A DNA stretch of 32,742 bases, taken from Cochliopodium minus (lineage: Eukaryota > Discosea > Himatismenida > Cochliopodiidae). Below the pieces are notes generated by a model. The model was not told the DNA's origin, ran no database searches, and saw nothing but the letters and a program-made list of their open reading frames with translations. The position numbers and the translations under genes were made by a program. Numbering within the stretch: position 1 is the first letter of the stretch; each line of letters begins with the position of its first letter. The stretch is from the NCBI GenBank assembly GCA_024220525.1, contig JAMYWO010000020.1, positions 158,018 through 190,759 of the forward strand. Direction: 5' to 3'. Positions 1 through 9,935 of this stretch are shown piece by piece.

Positions 1-880
1 TCCTTTCCATTGATAGTTATCATTTTTGTTGGATCTGCCTCTTTTGATTCATGCGCCTATTTTTCAATAACAAAAAAATATTATATTTTTCAATATTTTT
101 TTATATTTTAATTTGAAAAGAGAAACAATCTATATTTGTCACCTTCTTTCCATTATTGCTATTGTTTTCTAAGATTATAAGAAATAGATTAAAAAATTTC
201 AACAAAATTATATAAATTTTTTTTTTTTATATTTTTGTTTACGTTTCTCCTTTATTTTGCTTTTGTTATCCATTGAATTCAATCTGAGGTGTTAAAAAAA
301 GTTTTTTTTTTAAAATTGAAGAAGCAAATCCCTTTCAAGAAAATATTTAAAATTGTTTTTTTTTTATTTAATTTTATTAAATCAAAAATCAAGAAATATA
401 AAGATTTTATAAAAGATTTTAGTTTTAAAGTAGGGAAAACATCAACAATATTTGCAGTCTAAGTGTTAAACACTCCATTTTTTATTTCTGATCAAAAGTT
501 TTTTAAATGAGAACTAGAAATATTAAATCAAATTATAAAATTTGAAATATATACAGAATTTATTAAAATGAATAGATTTTAAATCATCTTTGTTGAGAAT
601 ACTTTCGAAATAACAAAAATTTAATATTTTATTTAATTGTCATTTATGGCTCTAAAAAAGCATTTTTTTTTTCGGAAATTTATAAAAAAAAAAAAATTTA
701 TATTTTTTCGATGAAAATCCAAATCAAACCTCATAAAATTGTTATTTTGTAAAGTAATGAGAAAAATAAATTTAAAGTTTTTTTTTTTGAATTTTTAATT
801 TATAAACAATTCACTGAAAATGTTTAAAATATAAAAAAAAAAATTGAAAAAAAAATTTATCATTCTTTTTATTTTCTTAT
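1..880. other. AT-rich non-coding stretch; possible partial exon at the left edge
   Basis: Most of this stretch is A/T homopolymer with no convincing coding region. Positions 1-56 read on the minus strand are open to the window edge and follow an AG acceptor at 58-57 (reading HESKEADPTKMITINGK), so they may be an internal exon of a gene leaving the window. A minus-strand ATG at 273 opens a short lysine-rich frame of 21 codons, but the phase of a splice to the edge exon does not fit. The run just before the ATG at 881 is probably the promoter and leader of the F-box/LRR gene. All of this is weak. Confidence 0.25.
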
Positions 881-2013
881 ATGCAATCAAATGTTTTCAA
901 ATTGATAGGATTTAATATCACAGAAAAAATAGCTTCATTTCTGAATTCAAAAGATAAAATAAGCCTTTCCTTGGTCTCCAAACTAACCAATAATTACATG
1001 TGGAAGACAAAATACAGCCTAAATGCATCGATTAAATTCTCATTTATGGATGGGAAAGAGAAATTGGAAGAACTTGCAGTGTTATTGAACAAAAATGCAG
1101 TGAATTTGAAATATCTGGATCTCTCAAATCTCTTATTCAACATAGAGGATGTATTTGGCAAATTACCATCGTCAATACTCCATCTGAATCTTCAAGGATG
1201 CACTTTGAAGGATAACAGATGCTTCTCAAATTTAAATTGTAAATTGAATTCCCTCAATCTCAGCTTCATAAGAAATATACCCACCGATTTGATTGTAAAT
1301 CTGCCATCCACATTAAAAATACTCATCATGAGTGGATGTACCTTGAGCACAAAAGATTCTTCCTTGTCATCATTAAAAAAGCTTAATCTGAAGGTATTGG
1401 ATCTATCCAATTGCGCATTCGTCAATCATCCCATGTTATATGGTATATATTTTTCTTTTTCAATGAAATTCACATAAATATCATATAATCCAATAGAATT
1501 ACCACATCAATTGGAAGCAATAAATCTGGTTGGTTGTCCATTGAAAGATTTAAATGTAAAAAATAAAAATTTTACAAATTATTATGAACATCTAATTTTT
1601 TTTGAAATCTTCTTGAAGCACTTGAAAGAGTGGAGACAAAATTATTGTAAAAACATCAAAATATTTCTTCCATGTGCCTCCTTTACTTTGGAATCATTCT
1701 TCGAATTAACAGGCCCGTTCGGAGCAGAAGAAAAGTAAAACTTTTATTTGAAAAAATACTTTTAAATAAAAATACTGTATACTTCTCTTTTAGTTTTTAT
1801 TTGCCTCCAAAAATTTGCACTAACTGTAAAAAAAATTTTTTGAAGAAATTTTTTTGTTTTTGTTGCCTTTCTTGTGGATCCCCTGTGGAATACATCAAAG
1901 TCTATCAAAAAATAGAAAACCCATTCAAACCAGAAAATTTACAACAAAAATCTTCATTTGTTCCTGGCAAGGTGACGATGAAAAGAAGAAAGGTATTGAG
2001 GAGAAAGAAATAA
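881..2013 (+). CDS. F-box / leucine-rich-repeat protein with Cys-rich tail
   Basis: I join three exons, 881-1442, 1497-1734 and 1794-2013, through GT-AG introns of 54 and 59 nt; phases 1 and 2 agree and give 339 aa. Residues about 10-35 (ITEKIASFLNSKDKISLSLV) look like a degenerate F-box. Leucine-rich repeats follow (NLKYLDLSNL, SILHLNLQGC, LKILIMSGC, LKVLDLSNC, LEAINLVGC), and the last one is completed only by splicing exon 1 to exon 2. The third exon encodes a Cys cluster (CTNC, then CFCC and LSC) that could bind zinc, and a lysine/arginine-rich C-terminus. By family, F-box/LRR proteins are substrate receptors of SCF ubiquitin ligases; the substrate here is unknown. The gene converges on the START gene with 76 bp between stops. 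The third exon is the least certain part, because without it the protein would end at 1738. Confidence 0.7.
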
Positions 2014-2089
2014 AAGAAAATTTTGATTTTATTAGTGGAAAATTTTTTTTTTTTAATTAATTAATTAGTCTCTTGATATTTTATTTTTC

Positions 2090-3118
2090 TTATTTGATCA
2101 GTTTTACAAATTCTCTCAAACTATTTATTCTTTTCGCTATTCTTTCTTGAGACATGTTCACTAAAAGAAAACAGAAAATTATTTAAATTATTTTAAAATA
2201 AAAAAAAAAAGTACCGAAAAAGGTTGGTATACTTCCGGATAAATCCATTTGAAGGAAATAAGTTACATAACAAGAGTTTTCTGACAAAGGGCGGAATATA
2301 AGGCCTCCTATCAATAACTTTGCTCTTACATTCTTTTTGAGTGTGTCAGGATCAGGGATGGTTGAATCTTCTATGCTGGTGTCTAATTGCACATAACATT
2401 CATCATCACCAATTTTATGAAGAAATTTATTTCTCAATAATATCACATCCTATATGAATTTTATTGAGGAAATATTAAATTATTGATTTGATCAAATTTA
2501 ATTTATATTTAAATGAATTATGATAAACAAAGAAATAATAATTTTGTTTAATGATTCTTTTATAACTAATCTTTATCAATTCGAAAATTGTTTTATGAAT
2601 TGTAGTTCACATTATAAAATATAATTCATTTATTTTTTTTGAGGGGATTATTGGAATCAATTAAACTTCCCAAAAAAAAAGAGGAAATTAATGTCTGGAT
2701 GAAAAAACTTACTCGTGTTGCGATAGGCCATGGCAAATTATATTTTTGATATCTTATATGTCTGTTATCATTGATAGGAACAATTATCTTTTCATCACCC
2801 AAGGTATTTTCATATTTTTGTTTGTCCTCAAATTTCTGCGACCATACATACTCGAATATCTTTTGAGCAGAACAATCTAACTTTCCTTCAGATCTTTTTA
2901 TGATCACTGGATTGTTTTCCAGAGTTTTTGTTTTCAATAAAACATCCTTTTCATTTGTATTTACCTATTTTGAAACAGTATTATTTGATATTCATTTTTA
3001 AAAGAGTATTAAATTTAAAGAAATAAGGTACATTTTCCCATTTTTCATCATTGTAATATGATAACAATAATTCTAATGAATTTTGTGATTCTTTTTCATA
3101 TTTAACTTCCTCTTGCAT
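2090..3118 (-). CDS. START-domain lipid-transfer protein (PCTP-like size)
   Basis: Four minus-strand exons, 3118-3032, 2964-2713, 2449-2215 and 2160-2090, join in phase (0, 0, 1) to give 214 aa. Features typical of START domains include the stretch with LPWPIATRDVILLRNKF (completed by splicing exon 2 to 3), an acidic and aromatic stretch before it, and the late DLSGSIP motif before the C-terminal helix (MSQERIAKRINSLREFVKLI). The whole protein is a single START domain of the length of phosphatidylcholine transfer protein, without signal peptide or membrane segment, so a soluble cytosolic lipid carrier is likely. The ligand cannot be told from sequence. The start codon follows an A/T-rich leader shared with the divergent DJ-1 gene. 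Confidence 0.8.
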
Positions 3119-3266
3119 TTTAATCTTTGATTAATGTTATTTATATGGTTTTTTTTTTTTATATATTATAAAGTTTTTATCTGTGTTCAACCTTATTTGA
3201 TCATTGTTGAGTATGTTTTTGGTTATCTTTATTTCCTTTTTGATTGAAAATAATTTAATAAAAAAA
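3119..3266. promoter_or_regulatory. Short divergent promoter between START and DJ-1 genes
   Basis: Only 148 bp separate the two outward-facing start codons, so both promoters and 5' leaders must lie here. It contains a T-run (about 3149-3160) and an A-run directly before the DJ-1 ATG. No specific factor site is recognised. Confidence 0.4.
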
Positions 3267-4182
3267 ATGAGTGTGAATCTAAAAGCACTGGTTTTTATAG
3301 CAAATGGATCAGAAGAAATAGAGGCAAATTTTAGATCAATATTTATGAAATAAAAAATATTCATCCATATATATCTTCTTTATTATATTTATATTTTTTT
3401 TAGGCTGTTACCATAATAGGTAAAATAAAAATGATAAATCAACACTTTGTCGGATAAAATGAATTTACTAAAAATATATGTGATTTTACAAGATACATTA
3501 AGAAGAGCCAACTTTGATGTGACAGTAGCAAGCGTGCATAAAGAAAAAAGAGTAGTATGTAGCAGAAAAGTGATAATAGAAGCGGATGAATTGATAGAAG
3601 ATGTAAAAGATAACCAATATGATTTACTATGCTTGCCAGGTGATTATTTTTTTTTCTGCTTAATTGATTGATGTTCATTATTATCATAGGTGGATTAAAA
3701 GGAGCTGAGAATTTTTTACAAAGCGATATATTGCAGGATATGGTGAATGCACAAAGAAAAAGAGGATCAAGAATAGCTGCAATATGTGCAAGTCCAGGTA
3801 TAAAAAATTGAATTTTTTATATTTTCACTTTTATTTATCTTTATTGAAATCGATAAATTGATTCCAGCTATCGCCATTAACAGTATCTTTGTTGATCAAA
3901 GAGCCACTTGCTATCCCAAATTCAAGGATAAATTAAACAAGTTTGTTGATGAGCCAGTTGTATTGTCGGAAGATTCTAATCTCATCTCCAGCCAAGGTAA
4001 AAAAAAAAAAAACTATTCAATCACTATTTCCTTCAAATAATAAGATCCGCTAATATCCGCATTTTTTTTTTCTTAAAGGTCCTGGAACCACTCTCGTCTT
4101 TGTACTCAAAATTGTAGAGTTGTTTTACGGTGTTAATAAAAGTGATGAGTTGTATAAAGAAATGATTGTATCTAAGATTTAA
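3267..4182 (+). CDS. park7: DJ-1/PARK7-family protein (DJ-1/PfpI superfamily)
   Basis: Six exons, 3267-3323, 3404-3419, 3493-3639, 3690-3797, 3868-3996 and 4079-4182, give 186 aa, close to the usual 189 aa of DJ-1. Family hallmarks are the N-terminal NGSEEIEAVTIID segment with the conserved Glu, the LPGGLKGAENF loop, the nucleophile elbow AAICASP with Cys falling at residue 106 as in human DJ-1, and the C-terminal GPGTTLVFVLKIVE helix. The protein is expected to act in the cytosol as a redox-sensing or glyoxalase/deglycase-type protein. Two oddities: exon 2 is only 16 nt, and intron 1 must start with GC (GAG|GCAAAT), since no GT donor restores the conserved EIEAVTIID. The position equivalent to human His126 is Tyr (TCYPKF), as I recall also from some microbial homologues. 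Confidence 0.93.
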
Positions 4183-4250
4183 AAAATAAATATATTAGAA
4201 GAACCGAAGTTATTTTTTATTTTATTTTTCTTTTCAATCAAAATAATTTA

Positions 4251-5294
4251 TCAAAAATAAAGATTGTTATTAACAGTCTTTTTTGTGCAAACTATTGATT
4301 CCAACTCTTCAGGAAGCTCAGTTTTCTCAAGGGGGCTATAAGGATCAACAAATATTCTAGATTGGGTCTTTTTCTCTCCGAAATTCCCTCCTAGTTTGGG
4401 TGTATTCAATTCCAATGCTTTTTGTAGTTGAGTTTCAAAGAGATTATCTTCTTCGATTTGTCTTTGTTTGAGCATTTCTTCTTCTTTTTCTTTCTTCTTC
4501 AAGGAGGATCCTATCATCTTGGAACTTCTTTTTGATCCCAAAATCTTTTCTGATAATTCTATATTTGATTTTGATGTGTTTGCAATTGATGTATTTTTGG
4601 TCTGATATCTATAATGTGTTATATAAAATTATGGTTATATAAAATGGCGGTTAAATGATTCAAAGTTAATTTTTTTTTTTAACCCATTATTTGTTTTTGA
4701 TTGATTTGATGTATTTTTAATTGATTGCATTCTTGATGTGGCCATTTTTTGAGGTATTGGTTTTTTAAAATTATTATTTTTCAAATCTCTTTGAGTTGAT
4801 GTTGTGGAGGATTTGAATTTCTTCTCATCATCTTTAATATTGGTCTTTATCTTGTTTAATCTTTCTTTCAGGCTGTTGAGTTTAGGATCATTCTCTTTCA
4901 CAGGAGCAGAATTTTTGATTTGTTTGTTGATTAAATTATTATTATTGTTGTTGGAAGAATTGTTGTTTAATTTTCTTTCTGTATTTGTATTCAATTCGTT
5001 AAAAAGGAAAAAATCATCGTTATTTTCTTTCTCACTCAAATCTCTGAAAAATGCAATGCTTTCCCTTCTTGGATCATGTTTTTTTACATTTATTGGTGTG
5101 GTAATTTCTGTTTCTAATTTTATTCTGTCCAATTTCTTTTTCATGGAACTTAGTTGTTGTGATGGTGTATTGATTATGTTCTCTGGTTTATTAAAGGTTT
5201 CAAAGGATAGATTGAAGATGTTATTTGTGTTTTCCTTTCCAAACTGCAAAAAATTTTCATCATCAAAGCTTTCTATGTTTATTAGATCTTCCAT
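4251..5294 (-). CDS. Unrecognised disordered protein with three KEN motifs
   Basis: Two exons, 5294-4684 and 4608-4251, join in phase through a 75-nt intron (GTTAAA..TATAG) to give 322 aa, ending in TGA. I do not recognise the family. The protein is acidic and then basic, low in hydrophobic residues and probably disordered. It carries an Asn run (about 110-120), KEN tripeptides at about 20-22, 89-91 and 133-135, an RxxL at about 57-60, and a predicted charged coiled coil near the C-terminus (LKKKEKEEEMLKQRQIEE). Several KEN boxes are typical of proteins destroyed through APC/C in the cell cycle, but this is only inference. It converges on DJ-1 with 68 bp between. The long plus-strand frame lying over it (4804-5310) is leucine/serine/phenylalanine-rich antisense reading. 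Confidence 0.7.
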
Positions 5295-5709
5295 TCTTTG
5301 GTATTATTGATTTTTTTTTTTTTATATCTTTTTTAACGATCATTATTATTTTTTAAATAATTGCGCTAAATTAAAATATTTAAAAAAAAAAAATCGTAAA
5401 GAAGTTTTCAATAGGAGCAATTACATTAATGAAAACCCACATTTCAAATTTTTTTTTTTTATTCAAATAAAAGATCCACAAACAAAATAAAGAATCTCGA
5501 TTTTATTGAGAATGAAAACAAATAGGGATTTGGTAAATTTTGATTTGATAGAAGAATCTGATATTGAAATTTCATTATATTTAGTTTAAATTTTTTACTT
5601 AACAGAAAATCATTCAGTTTAATTTTTCAAGATGTCAAAAATCTCTTGATCTTTTCATTGAATTAAAAATTTTGTGAAAGGTAACAGTGATTAAATCAAA
5701 ATCAATCAG
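5295..5709. promoter_or_regulatory. Divergent intergenic spacer, nothing else recognised
   Basis: These 415 bp separate two outward-facing genes (KEN-motif protein and glycosyltransferase) and must hold both promoters. I see several T and A homopolymer runs, but no conserved element, RNA gene or open frame worth calling. Confidence 0.35.
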
Positions 5710-7580
5710 ATGATACTGCCAACATTTATTGAAAGAGGATTCAAAAAAATTAATCTCCAGAAAACAAGAAAATCTTTAAAAAAAAATAATAAAAATTTGG
5801 ATATGAAAGTATTACCTCTCTATTTGTTTTTGATTTTGGTTCTTCTCACATTGATCCTCTATATTTTCAAAAGTGATAAAATATTCATAACAGATTCTGA
5901 TGATAGCAAAATAGTGAAAGGTATGGAACACTTAACAAGGATGTCAGAACTTTACCACAACTACCATATTGTCCCAGATTATGAAAAGTTTATGAGGGAA
6001 AATCATGTTTGGTATAGACAACAAAGAGATCCTCCTTATACAAGTATAGATTGTAATCAAGATTTTAGATTGAACATTGCCAGGAACTTGAAGTTCAAAG
6101 GTAATTTTTTTTGAGGTATATGAAATCTAAAATAGTATTTTTATAGAATCCGATAATCATTTTCTTGAAATTTATAAAAAATTCTATATTAATTTAATTC
6201 CTCCAAACATAAAAATATAAATTAATTCATCTCCTCCGCTAAATAAAATTAAATTTTGAAATTTTTTAATCAGACTAACAAAATTATTCAAGGTGTAACT
6301 GATTTTTTCGAAGACAAAGTTTGCAAGTTTAAAAATGTGTGTTTTAATCGTTCGAAACCAGAGGAGATCTTGACATACCACAAAGATGAGCCATTTGAGG
6401 ATACTCCAAAATTTGTGAAAGGAAACATTTCTCCTTACGATCCCACCTCCCTGAAACAAATAAAAGGAACGCCTCTTGAAGAAAGTAACAAAGTAGAATG
6501 GTCAAGAGAAAAGGATGTTTTTTATTTTATGGATTGGGTTTCTGACAACTTCTATCATGTCTATATCAACACTTTTTTTGCCATTTTTCGTACTTTATCT
6601 TTTACTGGTCACATTGGCTTTAACAAGGAGACAGGAGTTCATAATGTGATGAAACAATTCAAGTTTTTCAATTTCAAAAAAGAACCAAACAAGTTTAATG
6701 TTCCAAAATTTATTGATCAAAACAATATTTTCACTTACAAAAAAGAAGAAACAGAGTTTGTTTGTTTTGAAGAAATATATGTTGGTCAATTTGGGAAACA
6801 TCAGAATGGTTAAAAAAAAAAAAATCATTTCCTTCATTTTTCTAATAAATTATTTTTGTGTTTTAGGTTTCAATGAAATTCCTCCTTACCCTCAAGAAAT
6901 GAAATTGGACTATCAACAATTCAGGAACTTTTTGTTTTGGTGTTTCGATAAAGAGCAAAGAGAATGTTGGGGAAATAACAACAACAATAATAAATATCCT
7001 TTAGATAAAAATGTATTTATAATCAACAGAGAAAATAAAGGTAATATTCAACAAGATAAAATTTTTTTAATTTAATATTTTAATTCTTTCTTTAGCGAGA
7101 AATATAAATAATGTAAATAGTCTTATTGAACATTTATCTAGCAAAGGTTTTGGAACATCATTTTTAAACCTTGAAACATTTAATATGTCGTCTCAAATAG
7201 ATCATATTATAAAAAATCATTTTTTAATTGGAAACGAGGGTAGTGGTCTTACTCATATGATGTGGATGTGTCCAAAGGATGTCGTTGTATTTTCAACTCA
7301 AATATTTTATTATAAAAAAGTTAATTTAAAATTGTGATAGGTCATAACTGAACCTGCTTTTAGAGAATTCGAAGAATGGGACTTATACCACAAGAATTAT
7401 AAACTTTCAGAAAAAATATGGGGTGTTCATTTTCATTTTTTTCTGTCTTACATTTTCGAATTAAACCATTTGCATATCATAGGATCCAAAATCCATCCTT
7501 TGGAAAATGAACAAGAAAGATCCTTCAATTTTGATGTTGATGTCGAGGGAATTGTCGATTTTTTTGAAAAATTTATTTAA
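5710..7580 (+). CDS. Type II membrane glycosyltransferase, GT61 (EOGT-like)
   Basis: Five exons, 5710-6100, 6293-6808, 6867-7040, 7096-7286 and 7341-7580, give about 503 aa. A basic N-terminus is followed by one membrane segment (about residues 34-52, VLPLYLFLILVLLTLILYIF), so a type II Golgi/ER enzyme is expected. GT61 landmarks are the CKFKNVCFN segment, WVSDNFYHVYINTFFAIFR near the middle, and the diagnostic IGNEGSGLTHMMWM followed by VITEPAF. The family includes EOGT O-GlcNAc transferases and xylosyl/arabinosyltransferases; the donor sugar cannot be told here. Intron 1 is taken to end at 6292 (CAAG|GTGTAAC), because this alone keeps the frame. Exon 4 could end 3 nt earlier, and a 68-nt intron may exist around 7422-7483. 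A short Asn run lies near GNNNNNNKY. Confidence 0.83.
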
Positions 7581-7624
7581 AGATAATCACTTTTTTTAAT
7601 TAAAAACTATTTAATTGTAATTTT

Positions 7625-8893
7625 TTATTTTTTGTTTGTTTGGTTGAAAAAAGGAGTCAAAATTAGACTAATGGAGAACAAATTACTTCCCGTTTTTGAA
7701 AAACCTTCAAAATCAAACTTATCTGGAAAAGTGGATGTTCGACCCCATGATTTATAAACAAAATGGTCTCCTCCTGCTTGCATTATTCTGAGAAAATAAT
7801 TAACAAAAAACAATTTTATTTTTTTTCTAAATTTTTTTTTACGCAACTCCACCATAAAATCCAATAAAGTATTCTTTATTTTTTTTTTTAAAAAAAATTG
7901 AATTGAATTAATAAAAAAAAGTTTTTATTTGCCTCCTTTTTTCAAATTTTTGGCTGTTTTTGATCTCAGCGTGACAATTCCTAATTTTGGTTTTTTCTTC
8001 CATTCATAAACTTTATTCAATTCCAAGTCATACAAACCTAATTTAATTTAAATCTAATAATTTCTATCAATTAACTTTAAAATTTACCAATTGAAATAGG
8101 TAAGTCTTCGTTCAATCTTAATTAGCAAATTAAAATTTAAATTATATTAAGAATGATTAATCTCATTACACTCTCGATACCTAAAAAAAATAATTTTATT
8201 TCTCTATTATTAAGTATTTAAAAATATTTGTAACATTAATTTGAACTCCAAATAAAAACCAGTTGTCAACAGTAGCAGTGATAGGAGTGAATCTCAAATA
8301 ACTGTTAAAGAAAATAATATTTTAATTAAATTAATAAAATTTTTTTTTTACGAATCATCTATTGTATATTCTCCACCAGGGCAAATAAAATTTCCACAAA
8401 GAAGTCCCATATTGAAGTATTTCTGGAATATTGATAGCAATAATCTCTTATCTATTTTCCCAAATTTTTTGAGAGTTTCTGAAACATTCTTTATAAAGAA
8501 TTTAATATCAAATTCAGAGAAATAAAATTTTTTTTTTTTTATATTTTTTACTTGTTGTTTTGCTCTTTTATGAATCAACAATAAACACATTATAGATTCT
8601 ATTGGGATCAAATTTTGATCCAATGATCTTATCAAATTAATCTCTTTGTAGGTATCTGGGAAATATTTGTCCTTCATATCATTTTTGCTGATATACAAAC
8701 ATAATTCACAAATCAAATCACTGGAATTGGATGATAATTTAAAGTATTCCATTCTTGTTTAAAAAATGTTTTCAGATGAATATTTTTATTAAGAAAATAT
8801 TTTGAATTGCCTATGACATTTTGGGCATTCAATCGATTCTCCAATGAATTCTAGAAAAGGATTTATTTTCTTGCAAGCTGCAGAATCAGCCAT
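7625..8893 (-). CDS. Unknown zinc-ribbon protein, 8 exons with an 11-nt microexon
   Basis: Exons 8893-8811, 8753-8352, 8301-8235, 8180-8170, 8116-8088, 8037-7933, 7873-7843 and 7787-7625 all join in phase into one 296-residue protein. The N-terminal part has CPKC and CELC pairs about 25 residues apart, a likely zinc ribbon made only by the exon 1-2 splice. The middle is helical; the C-terminal half is beta-rich (DNWFLFGVQINVSRV, LPISIGLYDLELNKVYEW, GEYFIGFYGGVAIMQAGG). I do not recognise the family. Introns 1 and 6 need GC donors (TAG|GCAATT and GAG|GCAAAT), and exon 4 is an 11-nt microexon. A 63-nt stop-free stretch (8551-8489) inside exon 2 may be another intron. The frame continuity over eight exons is the main support. 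Stop codons of this gene and the GT61 gene lie 44 bp apart. Confidence 0.62.
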
Positions 8894-8959
8894 TAGATTA
8901 AAATTATCGAATTTTTTTTTTAATATTTTAATTTAAATTTTATTGAGTTAAAAGATCTT

Positions 8960-9230
8960 TGGACCAAGTCAGAAATAAAGAAGACAAGATGTAAAATCCT
9001 TTTATAAGAACATCTGCTAAGTGACTTTTTTCTTTCAAATAAATTGCTTGTTAAAGAGTGATGTAATTTGGAATAAATAAATTCTTCCCTTTAAATGACC
9101 AATTTTTTATATGTTTTACCCTGAAAGAGGATAAAATGCCTTGAGTAGGCATGTTGCTTGCTTGGATTAATGCTCCTTTCTTTGTGAGAATTTCTACTCT
9201 TTGATCATATCCACATTTATAACTATTTAA
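8960..9230 (-). mobile_element. Decayed Ty1/copia-type retrotransposon fragment (RNase H end of pol)
   Basis: Read on the minus strand, this stretch recalls the end of copia-type pol: a KGALIQASN-like segment, then VKHIKNW, then HLADVLIKGF, in the order DN.gA..la.n / KHId.r / qLADilTKgl known from the RNase H C-terminus. It is broken by many changes and clearly old. No LTRs, integrase or reverse transcriptase could be recognised with confidence, although further worn sequence may continue up to about 9360. The base composition is slightly less A/T homopolymeric than the surrounding spacer. The call rests on short motifs and could be tested with a profile search. Confidence 0.5.
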
Positions 9231-9935
9231 CCAAGAAGGTTAACGTAGTATGCTTGTTCTACTTCGTTCTCTCCGCCAACCAAATGGGATGAGTATTTTC
9301 TTTAGGTTTTTCGCTTGTTTCAGAATCTATAAATTAACTCTGATATCTCCAATTACTGTTATGATTAAAATTTTTTTATATTCTTTCAATTTCTTTGTTT
9401 CATATTCTTGATTATCATTACTTTGTGATTTTTATCTATTATTAGAGATGTTCAAAATTTTACAACAGTTCAAATGTGCTGTTTATAAATTAATATCCGC
9501 TAACAAAGTTAAATATTGGATATTATGAAAATTTATTGTTTTAGGATTTGATATAATTTGGATCATAAGATCCTACATTATGTATCTTATTATAATCATT
9601 TGTTTATTTCAATTGATACTGGATCCTTATTAAAATTCCATTACCTTTTTCTTTGAGAAGATTGATCAAATTTACTTTGATATGAGGTAAACTATGTCAG
9701 ATTCTTTTCCTGGATATTTGATAGCATTTTTTGTACAATGAAAATGTTGTCCATAACATATTTAAATGTTCGCTCTTATTTGCTTTAATCATTTCCCTTC
9801 ACTATTTTTGAATGCTTTTTTCAGGATCAGTTATTACTTTGATTCTTCATTTATAGATTCAAATATATTTTTCTATCATGATTTCCGACAATTTTTTAAA
9901 TATAATTCTCTCTGAAACATCATTGAAAAGATAAA
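9231..9935. other. Spacer upstream of the receptor kinase, no clear gene
   Basis: No sustained open frame is present on either strand. The texture is less homopolymeric than in other spacers, so more worn transposon sequence is possible. Positions 9496-9510 hold a GC-containing 15-mer (TCCGCTAACAAAGTT) that recurs inverted at 16014-16028. The last part must hold the promoter of the kinase gene. Confidence 0.35.

Noticed and set aside
1192-1425. 77-codon minus-strand frame in the F-box/LRR gene
   Set aside because: It is antisense to leucine-rich repeats and has no supporting splice sites or domain.
4804-5310. 168-codon plus-strand frame, Leu/Ser/Phe-rich
   Set aside because: It is the antisense of the disordered KEN-motif gene, whose minus-strand model is spliced, ends cleanly and has normal composition.
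6147-6232. An extra exon of the GT61 gene after the acceptor near 6146
   Set aside because: All three frames hit a stop before any usable donor; skipping to the acceptor at 6292 keeps the frame.
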